In this document: positions 1 to 6,109 of the stretch, in pieces
Numbering within the stretch: the stretch's first letter is position 1
How the letters are laid out: each line of letters starts with the position of its first letter
Assembly (NCBI GenBank): GCA_020441225.1
Contig: JAGRMP010000413.1
Span: 1-19,607, forward strand
From: Maritimibacter sp.
GTDB lineage: Bacteria; Pseudomonadota; Alphaproteobacteria; Rhodobacterales; Rhodobacteraceae
Direction: 5' to 3'
DNA: 19,607 bases
Position numbers and translations under genes: made by a program
Notes under the pieces: generated by a model
What the model was told of the DNA's origin: nothing
What the model saw: the letters and a program-made list of their open reading frames with translations, nothing else
Database searches by the model: none

Positions 1-691
1 CGCGCTTGGTCTCGAACAGCTTGAGATCGCGGATCAGATCCGAAAGCTTGGCCTTGCCATAGGTCCGGGTGTCGAAATCGCGGGTGTCGGCCTGGATCGT
101 CTGGCCGATGAGGCCGAGCTGATACCATTCGCCGTCCTGGTCGATCTTGTCCATCGCCTTCAGGATCAGGGGCTGCGCCTCGATCGGCGGGCGCTTGGCG
201 GACGTTTCCTTCACCGGCTGGCCCTTGACCGCCACCACCGGCGCCTCTTCCTCGACGATGTTCTCGATCATCACGAAGCGGGTGCAGACGTTGCGCAAGC
301 TCTCGGGCGTCTTGCCCTCGCCGATGCCGATCACGTCGAGCCCCTGCTCGCGGATCCGGTTGGCAAGCGAGGTGAAATCGCTGTCCGAGCTCACCAGCAC
401 GAAACCGTCGAACCGCCCGGTGTGCAACAGGTCCATCGCGTCGATCACCAGGCCGATGTCGGAGGCGTTCTTGCCCTTGGTATTGGCCGTTTCCTGGTGG
501 GCGACCAGGCCGAGGCTATGCACCTTCTTCGCCCAGGGCTGCAGCCGGGTCGCGGCCCAGTCGCCGTAGACCCGCCGCAGCGCAGGTTCGCCATAGGCGG
601 TGATTTCCTTGAGGATCGCTTCGGCGAAACGGGCGGGGATGTTGTCGGCGTCGATCAGGACGGCAAGCAACGGGTTCTGTTTGTCTCTCAT
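1..691 (-). CDS. NYN-domain (LabA/DUF88-type) RNase-like protein, 3' end outside window
   Basis: The frame starts at the ATG at 691 and stays open to the left edge (230 codons visible), so the C-terminus is missing. The N-terminus reads LLAVLIDADNIPARF, the first acidic strand of the NYN/PIN-like nuclease fold. Further acidic positions follow in ASDIGLVIDAMDLL (about residues 80-93) and VLVSSDSDFTSLA (about 102-114), the usual layout of the NYN metal site. A stretch from about residue 170 (PLILKAMDKIDQDGEWYQLG, then GKAKLSDLIRDL) looks like an OST-HTH/LOTUS RNA-binding domain. The family is thought to cleave or bind RNA; the target is unknown here. It is separated by 115 bp from the cytochrome gene on the same strand. 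Family assignment is firm, function is inferred. Confidence 0.85.
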   Translation of the reverse strand, partial: MRDKQNPLLAVLIDADNIPARFAEAILKEITAYGEPALRRVYGDWAATRLQPWAKKVHSLGLVAHQETANTKGKNASDIGLVIDAMDLLHTGRFDGFVLVSSDSDFTSLANRIREQGLDVIGIGEGKTPESLRNVCTRFVMIENIVEEEAPVVAVKGQPVKETSAKRPPIEAQPLILKAMDKIDQDGEWYQLGLIGQTIQADTRDFDTRTYGKAKLSDLIRDLKLFETKR

Positions 692-760
692 GAGACCGAG
701 TTAGAACCCCCGGGGCGCCGGCGCAAGCACGCGTTGCACACGGCCCCCGGAACAGCCTCC

Positions 761-790
761 CGGGCGCGGCAGGCAGACCCGCCGCGCCCG
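761..790 (-). terminator. GC-rich stem-loop downstream of the first cytochrome gene
   Basis: A perfect 10-bp inverted repeat (CGGGCGCGGC at 761-770 with GCCGCGCCCG at 781-790, 10-nt loop) lies just past the stop of the minus-strand cytochrome gene ending at 807. A second small stem (CGGTCG/CGACCG, 789-806) directly abuts the stop codon. No U-tract follows, so this may be an RNA-stabilising stem rather than an intrinsic terminator. Confidence 0.4.
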
Positions 791-806
791 GTCGTTTCTT
801 CGACCG

Positions 807-1247
807 TCAGTCCTTGTAGGCCTTGTGGCAGGCCGCACAGGCCCCGCCGAGCGGCCCGGCCGCGGCGGCCAGCGCCTCGGGGCTGTCCACGCTCGCGCCG
901 GCGTCGGCCGCGGCCTTGAGCGCAGCCGCCTTGGCGGTGAAATCGTCCCAGTTGTCCCAAAGCGCGTCTTTCGCCTCGGATTCCGGGTCGCTGTTCGACT
1001 TGGTCTCGAACACAACCGGCACCGTGTCGGCTTTCTCGGCGATGGTCGCGAAAGCGGCTTGCACGGCGGCGGCGTCGAAGGCGGTCTTGCCCTGCGCCAT
1101 CTCGCCGATGGTCTTCATATTGGCGCCGATCATCCCCATCGTCTCCTGGCGGGCGCGCACGTCGGGGTCCATCGCGGCGGCAAGCGCGGCAGAGGCGGCA
1201 GCGCCCAGAACAAGGGCGGCGACAAGGGTGGAAGTACGGGTAAACAT
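807..1247 (-). CDS. cytochrome c'/c-556-like periplasmic monoheme protein (copy 1)
   Basis: A 146-residue exported cytochrome. The frame can be opened nine codons further up (1274), but the ATG at 1247 is preceded by AAAGGA about ten bases away and begins a clean signal peptide (MFTRTSTLVAALVLGAAASA, cleavage near ALA-A). The mature part is mostly helical and Ala-rich, as in four-helix-bundle cytochromes c', and the single heme-attachment motif CAACH is at the extreme C-terminus (about residues 138-142), which is typical of the cytochrome c'/c-556 family. Met residues near the mature N-terminus (METMGMIG-like segment) could supply an axial ligand as in c-556. A paralogue lies immediately upstream (1335-1769), so the two probably share a transcript. 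These proteins bind gases such as NO or carry electrons; the role here is unknown. Confidence 0.9.
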   Translation of the reverse strand: MFTRTSTLVAALVLGAAASAALAAAMDPDVRARQETMGMIGANMKTIGEMAQGKTAFDAAAVQAAFATIAEKADTVPVVFETKSNSDPESEAKDALWDNWDDFTAKAAALKAAADAGASVDSPEALAAAAGPLGGACAACHKAYKD

Positions 1248-1334
1248 TTGTGTGATCGTCCTTTTTTGATCCATTTCGGGGGGAGCTTACCCACCCGGAC
1301 CCCGGGGTCCATTCACATAACCGCGAGAGCGGGA

Positions 1335-1769
1335 TTACGGCAGTTTGAAGCTCGCGTGGCAGGATCTGCAGGTCTCGGCCAGCGCATCCAGCGCCGCCTG
1401 CAATGCTGCCGGATCGGTGGCCCCGGCCCCGGCTTCGGCGGCGTCGGTCATCGCCACCGCCCGGCGGGTAAACTCCGGATAGCTCGTCCAGATCGTCGGC
1501 GCGGCCTCGGATTTCGGATCGGTCTCGGGTGCCTCGAACAGCACCGGCACCTGCGCCCCGGTCGCGGCGATGGTCTCCATCCGTCGGGCGACCTCTGCGG
1601 CGTCGAAGCCGACCTCGCCCCGCGCCATCCCGGTGAGCGCCTTGACCTCGGCGGCGATCGTGCTCATCGCCTCCATCCGCTCCAGCACGGCCGGATTGGT
1701 CACACCGGAATGCGCAAGCGCGGCGCCGGTGGAAGCGATCAAGGCGAGGGCGGGAAGAAAGCGCGTCAT
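1335..1769 (-). CDS. cytochrome c'/c-556-like periplasmic monoheme protein (copy 2)
   Basis: A 144-residue paralogue of the neighbouring cytochrome with the same organisation: a signal peptide (MTRFLPALALIASTGAALAH), a helical domain, and a C-terminal heme motif CRSCH (about residues 136-140). Shared blocks with copy 1 include the PVLFEAPETDPKSEA segment, matching PVVFETKSNSDPESEA. The ATG at 1769 has AGGAG a few bases upstream. The frame stays open to 1886, but that extension crosses the end of the inserted IS element at 1827 and cannot be native coding. The next feature upstream is that element, which separates this gene from its original divergent neighbour at 3680, so part of its promoter may have been displaced. 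Confidence 0.9.
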   Translation of the reverse strand: MTRFLPALALIASTGAALAHSGVTNPAVLERMEAMSTIAAEVKALTGMARGEVGFDAAEVARRMETIAATGAQVPVLFEAPETDPKSEAAPTIWTSYPEFTRRAVAMTDAAEAGAGATDPAALQAALDALAETCRSCHASFKLP

Positions 1770-1818
1770 GGGATCTCCTGTCATGGCTGTGTCCCGATCT
1801 GTTCGCGCGGGGATGGGA

Positions 1819-1826
1819 AAAAGTTT
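1819..1826. repeat. left 8-bp target-site duplication (AAAAGTTT)
   Basis: The eight bases directly outside the left terminal inverted repeat are identical, in direct orientation, to those directly outside the right repeat at 3605-3612. Eight bases is the duplication length known for IS1595-family elements. Confidence 0.93.
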
Positions 1827-1850
1827 CCCTATTATCCACCAGAAAAAGCA
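1827..1850 (+). repeat. left terminal inverted repeat of the IS1595-family element
   Basis: The 24-base outer end begins CCCTATTATCCAC and continues AGAAAAAGCA after one variable base. Its reverse complement is at 3581-3604. The pair defines the element's ends because the identical 8-mers lie exactly outside them. Confidence 0.9.
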
Positions 1851-1873
1851 GAGCATTCGGCAATGCTCTGCTT
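1846..1873. other. perfect 12-bp hairpin just inside the left IS end
   Basis: AAGCAGAGCATT (1846-1857) and AATGCTCTGCTT (1862-1873) form a perfect 12-bp stem with a CGGC loop. It lies at the inner edge of the terminal repeat, upstream of the transposase gene. Such stems in insertion sequences can block translation or transcription entering from outside, or serve as a terminator. Its role here is inferred from position only. Confidence 0.7.
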
Positions 1874-1971
1874 GCTTGCCTCGCAAAGGCCCAGGCTACG
1901 CCATAACGTAGTCGCTTCCGGTTCGGAGAAATCAGCCAATCTTCTGGGTCCCCCAAAAGCGAGGCTGCTAC

Positions 1972-2997
1972 ATGATAACCGAACTGAAGTCTGTCCGCGA
2001 TGTCTGGAAGAAGATGCCGACCGAACGTCACGCGCGGCTCTTCCTTGAAAACGCCATCTGGGGCGATGATCGGTTTTGTCCACATTGCGGCAGCTTGAGT
2101 TCGCGCCCGTTGCGGGGTGTATCCGTGCGTCCCGGTCTGTATCAATGCATCGAAAAGGAATGCCGCAGCCAGTTCACCGTCACGACCAAGACGCCGCTCC
2201 ACGCGACGAAGCTGGATCTCCGGACCTGGATCGCCGCAATGTTTCTCGTGCTGACCTCCTCCAAAGGCATATCTTCTGTCGTGATGTCGCGCATTTTGGG
2301 CGTGAACCAGAAGACCGCCTGGAAGCTTGGCCATGCAATCCGCGAGTTGATGGATGATCGGCAGGGCATTGCCGGTCGACTGTCGGGAGTGGTCGAGGTC
2401 GACGAGGCCTTCGTCGGTGGCAAGCCAAAGTTCCGCCATGGCGTCAAGAACAAGCGGGGGCGAGGAACGGGCAAACCGATCGTGCTCGTTGCTGCGGCGC
2501 GAAACGGACAGGCTCGAGCCGTGCTCATCCCGAATGCTCAAGGGCGAACGATGAAGCCCATCATCGAGGGCTGGATTGACCCGGCGTCGGCGCTGATCAC
2601 CGATAAGAACCCGAGCTACGGAAAGATCGGGGCAGCTTTTTCAAGTCACCATACGATCCAGCACAACAAGCGCCAGTATGCCAACACGAAAACCGGAGCG
2701 CATATCAACACAGTCGAAGCCGTGAACGCGGTCGTCCAGCGCGCTCTGATCGGCGTGTATCACCGTCTCGGACGGAAGCACCTACAGCGATACCTGGACG
2801 AGATCATCTGGCGGTGGAACCACAGGACTCCGGAGAACAAAGTGCGGAAGTGGAAGTCTTCATCGGGCCTTTCAACATCAAAAACCACGACCGTATGGAG
2901 GCCGATCCCGGTTGTGGATCAGATGCGAGGCCTGCTCTGCGGAGCCGTCGGCCGGCAGATGAGACGCACACCGTCGTGGGGCCTTCGGTGGCCATGA
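1972..2997 (+). CDS. IS1595-family transposase (zinc ribbon + ISXO2-like DDE domain)
   Basis: A 341-residue transposase. The N-terminal zinc ribbon is visible as CPHC (about residues 36-39) and CIEKEC further on (about 59-64), followed by the family-typical FTVTTKTPLHATK segment. A helix-turn-helix-like stretch (SSVVMSRILGVNQKTAWKL) follows near 100-118. The catalytic core shows VVEVDEAFVGGK (first Asp), ALITDKNPSYG (second Asp) and HINTVEAVN, with HRLGRKHLQRYLDE and RWNHR after it, the usual order in this family. The ATG at 1972 is preceded by GAGG at a good distance. The C-terminal tail after RWNHR is longer than minimal family members but ends in a coherent VGRQMRRTPSWGLRWP segment, so I see no reason to call it broken. 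It should mobilise the surrounding element. Confidence 0.93.
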   Translation: MITELKSVRDVWKKMPTERHARLFLENAIWGDDRFCPHCGSLSSRPLRGVSVRPGLYQCIEKECRSQFTVTTKTPLHATKLDLRTWIAAMFLVLTSSKGISSVVMSRILGVNQKTAWKLGHAIRELMDDRQGIAGRLSGVVEVDEAFVGGKPKFRHGVKNKRGRGTGKPIVLVAAARNGQARAVLIPNAQGRTMKPIIEGWIDPASALITDKNPSYGKIGAAFSSHHTIQHNKRQYANTKTGAHINTVEAVNAVVQRALIGVYHRLGRKHLQRYLDEIIWRWNHRTPENKVRKWKSSSGLSTSKTTTVWRPIPVVDQMRGLLCGAVGRQMRRTPSWGLRWP

Positions 2998-3100
2998 CCC
3001 CGTCACTGCGAAGATCCGCTGAGAGCTCTTCGAAGTCGTTGTTTGATGACGCGATCGGTGCGATGTTCACCGGACCATTCTGCCGTTGAGGACCAAGTCT

Positions 3101-3532
3101 GTGGAACAAGAAGTGCATGAGCTGTTCGAGCGATACGAGGAATTCTTCAAGCGTTCTCTGGCTGACGACTTCGACAAGGAAGAGGTCTCAGAACTCTACG
3201 CTTCTGAATTTATCGCGGCTACTCCTGCCGGTGTTATGGCAGGGAAGAATGACGAAACACTCGTTCAAGCAATGATTCAAGGTTATCAGAACTATAGAGA
3301 AATCGGCACTCGGCAGATGCGAAAACGCGATATTCGGCTGTCTCCAATAGACGACCTTCATTGCGTGGCCCGCGTCTCCTGGACCGCAACCTATTCCCGA
3401 GACGATTTGCCCGAGACAGACATCGACTTCGATGTCCACTATCTCGTTCAAGTCTTGAACGGCACCGCGAAAGTCTTTGGTTGGGTATCTGGCGACGAAC
3501 AGGAACTGCTGAAGAAGCACGGGATTGTCTGA
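3101..3532 (+). CDS. NTF2-like/SnoaL-type passenger protein of the IS element
   Basis: A 143-residue protein with no signal peptide or membrane segment. GAGGA lies eight bases before the GTG at 3101, which decides this start over the in-frame TTG at 3086. The N-terminal helix (VHELFERYEEFFKRSL), the SELYASEFIAATPAGVMAG segment, and the later beta strands (CVARVSWTATYSRDD, DFDVHYLVQVLNGTAKVFGWVSGDEQELLKKHGI) have the order of the NTF2/SnoaL-like alpha+beta barrel (DUF4440-type). Members range from small-molecule isomerases to binding domains, and no catalytic signature is evident, so no activity can be assigned. It lies inside the element, 103 bp after the transposase on the same strand, and therefore moves with it. 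It would be the accessory cargo of a transporter-type IS. Confidence 0.75.
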   Translation: MEQEVHELFERYEEFFKRSLADDFDKEEVSELYASEFIAATPAGVMAGKNDETLVQAMIQGYQNYREIGTRQMRKRDIRLSPIDDLHCVARVSWTATYSRDDLPETDIDFDVHYLVQVLNGTAKVFGWVSGDEQELLKKHGIV

Positions 3533-3553
3533 GGTCCGCAATGTCCAAAAAAC

Positions 3554-3573
3554 CCTCGAACGCAAGTTTGAGG
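3554..3573 (+). terminator. stem-loop after the passenger gene, inside the right IS end
   Basis: CCTCGAAC (3554-3561) pairs with GTTTGAGG (3566-3573) around a GCAA tetraloop, with one G-U pair. It follows the passenger stop by about 20 bases and precedes a pyrimidine-rich stretch and the T5 run in the terminal repeat, so it may terminate the element's transcript. Confidence 0.5.
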
Positions 3574-3580
3574 CGCCTCT

Positions 3581-3604
3581 TGCTTTTTCTCGTGGATAAT
3601 AGGG
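3581..3604 (-). repeat. right terminal inverted repeat of the IS1595-family element
   Basis: Read on the minus strand this begins CCCTATTATCCAC and matches the left end through AGAAAAAGCA with one mismatch. It is directly followed by the 8-bp duplication at 3605-3612. Confidence 0.9.
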
Positions 3605-3612
3605 AAAAGTTT
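3605..3612. repeat. right 8-bp target-site duplication (AAAAGTTT)
   Basis: Identical and in direct orientation to 1819-1826, directly outside the right terminal repeat. Confidence 0.93.
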
Positions 3613-3679
3613 CAACTTCGCGTGGGGTGCGACCTTGGCGCTCTGGCGCGGGCCGCTCCGAATGTGCATCTTCCCGCCC

Positions 3680-4417
3680 ATGACCGTGATCGCGCAAGAC
3701 ATCCTCACCGGCCCCGATTACCCGGGCCCCGCCTGGCACCGCGTGGTGGCCGACGATCTCGCGCCGCGGCTGACCCCGCCGTCCGGCTTTCCCTGCACCT
3801 TCTCGCAGAATGCCTTCCGCCGGGAGCTGGTCGATTTCATCTTCGTCGAAACCCGCGACGCGGAAGGGCTGGCGCAATTGCGCGCGGATCTGTCGGAATA
3901 CCTCGCCGCTGCCGCCACCTGGGATGGACAGATCAATACCGCCCGCCCGCTGGTGATCGCCTTTTCGCAGACCGCCGCCCGGGCCGAAGACCTCGCCGGT
4001 TACCACCGCATCGGCTGGGAGGTGCTCCAGGACTGGCACGACAACGACCCGGCGCCCTGGCCGGACGGCGTGGCGCGCGACCCGCATGCGCCCTACTGGT
4101 CGATGTGCTTCGCCGGCACGCAGATCTTCGTCAACTTCTCCGCCCCCGCGCATGCGCAGCGCAGGAGCCGCAATCTCGGACGCCACTTCCTGTTCATCCT
4201 CAACCCGCGCGAACGCTTCGACCGGGTCGCGGGCGACACGCCCGAAGGCCAGCGGGTGCGGCAGGTGATTCGCGACCGCGCCGCGGCCTATGACGGTATC
4301 CCCCACGCCCCCGAGCTCGGCAGCTACCAGAAGGGCGAGATCGAGTGGTGGCAATACGGCGTGAGCGACGACAACAGCCCCCGCACCGACCGCTGCCCGC
4401 TGAAGATGCGACGCTAG
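3680..4417 (+). CDS. YqcI/YcgG-family protein (GntA/DcsA-like heme-dependent N-hydroxylase family)
   Basis: A protein of about 245 residues. The segment SGFPCTFSQNAFRRE near residue 35-50 and the HAPYWSMCFAGTQIFVNFSAPAH and RNLGRHFLFILNPRERFD blocks are typical of the YqcI/YcgG family (PF08892). Characterised relatives are heme-dependent N-hydroxylases of guanidino compounds or arginine (GntA of guanitoxin synthesis, DcsA of D-cycloserine synthesis), but the substrate cannot be read from sequence. No signal peptide is evident. The start is uncertain: in-frame options are TTG 3635, ATG 3662 and ATG 3680, none with a clear ribosome-binding site, and I take 3680 because conserved sequence follows it. 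The IS element ends 75 bases upstream, so the native promoter may be split. A LysR gene follows on the same strand. Confidence 0.8.
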   Translation: MTVIAQDILTGPDYPGPAWHRVVADDLAPRLTPPSGFPCTFSQNAFRRELVDFIFVETRDAEGLAQLRADLSEYLAAAATWDGQINTARPLVIAFSQTAARAEDLAGYHRIGWEVLQDWHDNDPAPWPDGVARDPHAPYWSMCFAGTQIFVNFSAPAHAQRRSRNLGRHFLFILNPRERFDRVAGDTPEGQRVRQVIRDRAAAYDGIPHAPELGSYQKGEIEWWQYGVSDDNSPRTDRCPLKMRR

Positions 4418-4433
4418 ACCCAGGTCGCGGAGG

Positions 4434-4479
4434 CAACGCTTTTGTGAAAAGCGTTGGCCGCGATTTTCATAAAATCGCG
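4434..4479. repeat. two adjacent perfect palindromes with AT tips (REP-like pair)
   Basis: The first stem is CAACGCTTTT/AAAAGCGTTG (4434-4443 and 4447-4456) with loop GTG. Two bases on, CGCGATTTT/AAAATCGCG (4459-4467 and 4471-4479) with loop CAT follows. Both share the pattern of GC-rich base, TTTT, three bases, AAAA, GC-rich base. Because the T and A runs are at the loop end and no U-tract follows, they do not look like ordinary intrinsic terminators. The rest of 4480-4677 shows nothing else I can name beyond the presumed lysR promoter region. Confidence 0.65.
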
Positions 4480-4677
4480 TGTCCCCCAGGCCCCGATGTC
4501 TCGGGAAACCTCTTCCGGCATGGCCCGCCCCGCGCCCCAGCACCCCCGCGCGTCGTTTCCGTGGCCGTAACCAATCCCCGCAATTACCGCGCAATCGTCC
4601 GACGCCTTCCACAGTCTTGCCCGATTTGCCGCCGATACAATGCGCCAGTTGGGGCGATGACTGTAGAAAGATAAAAC

Positions 4678-5583
4678 ATGGACCGTTTGACCGAAATGGA
4701 GGCCTTCGCCACGGTGGTGGACCAGGGCGGCTTCACGGACGCGGCGAAGAAGATGGGGATTTCGAAATCTGCCGTTTCGAAACACGTCTCCTCTCTCGAA
4801 GCCCGTCTCGGTGCCCGCCTGCTCAATCGTACCACCCGCCGGGTGAGCCCTACCGAGATTGGCCTGGCCTATTACGACCGCGCCCGCCGGGTGCTGAACG
4901 ATGCCGGAGAAGCCGACGCGCTGGTGACGTCGATGCAATCGGCCCCGTCCGGGCTCCTGCGGATCTCCGTGGCGACCGATTTCGGGGTCAATCACCTGTC
5001 GCCGGTCCTGGGTGACTTCCTCTCCGAATTCCCCGACATCACCGTCAACATGGTGCTCAACAACCGCTACGTCGAGTTGATCTCCGAAGGCTTCGACATG
5101 GCGCTTCGGGTGGGGGAACTGGAAGATTCGAGCCTGCGCGCCCGCAAGATCGCCGAGACCACCCAGCGCATGGTCGGCAGCCCCGGCTATTTCGACAAGT
5201 TCGGCCGGCCGACGCGGATCGACGATCTCAACGAGCACAAGCTCCTGCATTACTCGAGCCAGGCCTCGGGCAATGTGTGGAAAGTACCGGCCCCCTCGGG
5301 CGAGGTGCGCCAGGTCCGCACCGCCGGTTGGCTCAGCGTCAACGACGGCCAGTCGCTGCTCAACGCCGCCATCGCCGGTCTCGGCATCGCCTACCTGCCG
5401 AGCTTCCTTTATGCCGACGCGCTGGAACAGGGCCTCGTCGAAGACGCGATCCCGGATCTGCCGCAGGACGTCCAGGGCATTTACGCAGTCTATCCGCCGG
5501 GCCGGTTCACCCAGCCCAAGGTCCGCGCCTTCATCGACTTCCTGGTCTCGGCCTTCGCCGACAAGGGTCCCGACAGCTGGTAA
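4678..5583 (+). CDS. LysR-family transcriptional regulator
   Basis: A 301-residue regulator of usual family length. The N-terminal winged helix-turn-helix is clear: MDRLTEMEAFATVVDQGGFT, then AAKKMGISKSAVSKHVSSLE (recognition helix, about residues 22-41) and LLNRTTRRVSPTEIG. A substrate-binding domain follows from about residue 90 (GLLRISVATDFGVNHLSP) and resembles the CrgA-like subgroup. It ends with LPQDVQGIYAVYPPGRFTQPKVRAFIDFL, a common ending in that subgroup. The ATG at 4678 has a weak AGAAAG element upstream. It lies 260 bp downstream of the YqcI/YcgG gene on the same strand, separated by the palindrome pair, so it may be a separate unit. The target genes and effector are unknown. Confidence 0.95.
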   Translation: MDRLTEMEAFATVVDQGGFTDAAKKMGISKSAVSKHVSSLEARLGARLLNRTTRRVSPTEIGLAYYDRARRVLNDAGEADALVTSMQSAPSGLLRISVATDFGVNHLSPVLGDFLSEFPDITVNMVLNNRYVELISEGFDMALRVGELEDSSLRARKIAETTQRMVGSPGYFDKFGRPTRIDDLNEHKLLHYSSQASGNVWKVPAPSGEVRQVRTAGWLSVNDGQSLLNAAIAGLGIAYLPSFLYADALEQGLVEDAIPDLPQDVQGIYAVYPPGRFTQPKVRAFIDFLVSAFADKGPDSW

Positions 5584-5632
5584 TACAGGCAAACGCATAA
5601 ACCTACGAGCTGCCCCCACCGGGGCGAGAAGG

Positions 5633-5667
5633 GCGCCGGGGCGAAACAGCCTCCGGCGCTTTTCTTT
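5633..5667 (+). terminator. rho-independent terminator of the LysR gene
   Basis: GCGCCGG (5633-5639) pairs with CCGGCGC (5653-5659), extended by three inner G-C pairs around a one-base bulge. A TTTTCTTTT tract follows directly at 5660-5667. It stands 50 bases after the LysR stop. Confidence 0.85.
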
Positions 5668-5776
5668 TCCACCGCGGTCGCTTTCGCCACAGGCCCGAAC
5701 CGGTCTAGGGTTGGACAGCCGCCGCACCGCCGCACGGCCCGCCGGGCCGGCTTCCGTTCGAGAAGGAGGACAGGAC

Positions 5777-6031
5777 ATGTCCAGCAACACCCACAAACCG
5801 ACCCTCAACCGCCGCGAATTGGCCGGGCTCGCCGCCGGCGCCGCGGCCCTTGCCGCCGTACCGGCCGAGGCCGCTCAGCCGCATATGACCAATGCGCTCG
5901 CCTATTGCGAAGCCGCGCTCACAGAGCTGCGCAAAGCCAAGGCCAACAAGGGCGGCCACCGGGTCACGGCGATCGAACATCTCGAATATGTCATCGCGCA
6001 GATCAAAGAGGGCATCGCGCACGCAAGCTGA
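5777..6031 (+). CDS. small Tat-exported protein with a KGGHR motif
   Basis: An 84-residue protein starting at an ATG with AAGGAGGA upstream. The N-terminus (NRRELAGLAAGAAALAAVPA, about residues 12-31) has a twin-arginine pair followed by a hydrophobic stretch and an A-E-A-A cleavage-type site, suggesting Tat export. The mature part, about 50 residues, is two helices around ANKGGHRVTAIEHL and AIAQIKEGI-like sequence. I recall the pattern KGGHR, A, I, and a terminal GI segment in small proteobacterial secreted proteins of unknown function. Tat rather than Sec export hints at folding or cofactor loading before export, but apart from the His in GGHR no cofactor motif is visible. It is bounded by a terminator upstream and a strong stem-loop downstream, so it is probably transcribed alone. 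Confidence 0.8.
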   Translation: MSSNTHKPTLNRRELAGLAAGAAALAAVPAEAAQPHMTNALAYCEAALTELRKAKANKGGHRVTAIEHLEYVIAQIKEGIAHAS

Positions 6032-6057
6032 GCCGTTGCGCCGGGCTCCGATCCGGG

Positions 6058-6082
6058 CGGTGCGGCGCAATGTGCCGCACCG
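6058..6082 (+). terminator. stem-loop after the small Tat-exported protein
   Basis: CGGTGCGGC (6058-6066) and GCCGCACCG (6074-6082) form a perfect 9-bp stem with a 7-base loop, 27 bases after the stop codon. No T-tract follows, so termination would be weak or rho-assisted. Confidence 0.45.
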
Positions 6083-6109
6083 GCGCGCGGCAGCGGCATC
6101 GGATCGGCC

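Larger units (their letters stand above)
1827..3604. mobile_element. complete IS1595-family element with passenger gene (1778 bp)
   Basis: The element is bounded by imperfect terminal inverted repeats of about 24 bp that begin CCCTATTATCCAC at 1827 and end with the reverse complement at 3604 (one clear mismatch, then AGAAAAAGCA on both sides). Perfect 8-bp duplications AAAAGTTT flank it at 1819-1826 and 3605-3612. It contains an ISXO2-like DDE transposase gene (1972-2997) and a second gene in the same orientation (3101-3532) unrelated to transposition. Both internal ends carry a stem-loop just inside the repeat. Codons inside the element are visibly less G/C-ended than those of the flanking genes, consistent with transfer. 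The intact ends and duplication suggest a fairly recent insertion. Confidence 0.93.

Noticed and set aside
688..2541. Long minus-strand open frame of 617 codons
   Set aside because: It crosses both cytochrome genes, the IS end and the transposase in wrong frames; the product is Arg/Gly-rich with no family pattern, typical of antisense frames in GC-rich DNA.
2814..3089. Frameshifted C-terminus of the transposase in the +2 frame
   Set aside because: The main frame ends in a coherent VGRQMRRTP segment, and no alignment was possible to show a break; I leave the gene as intact.
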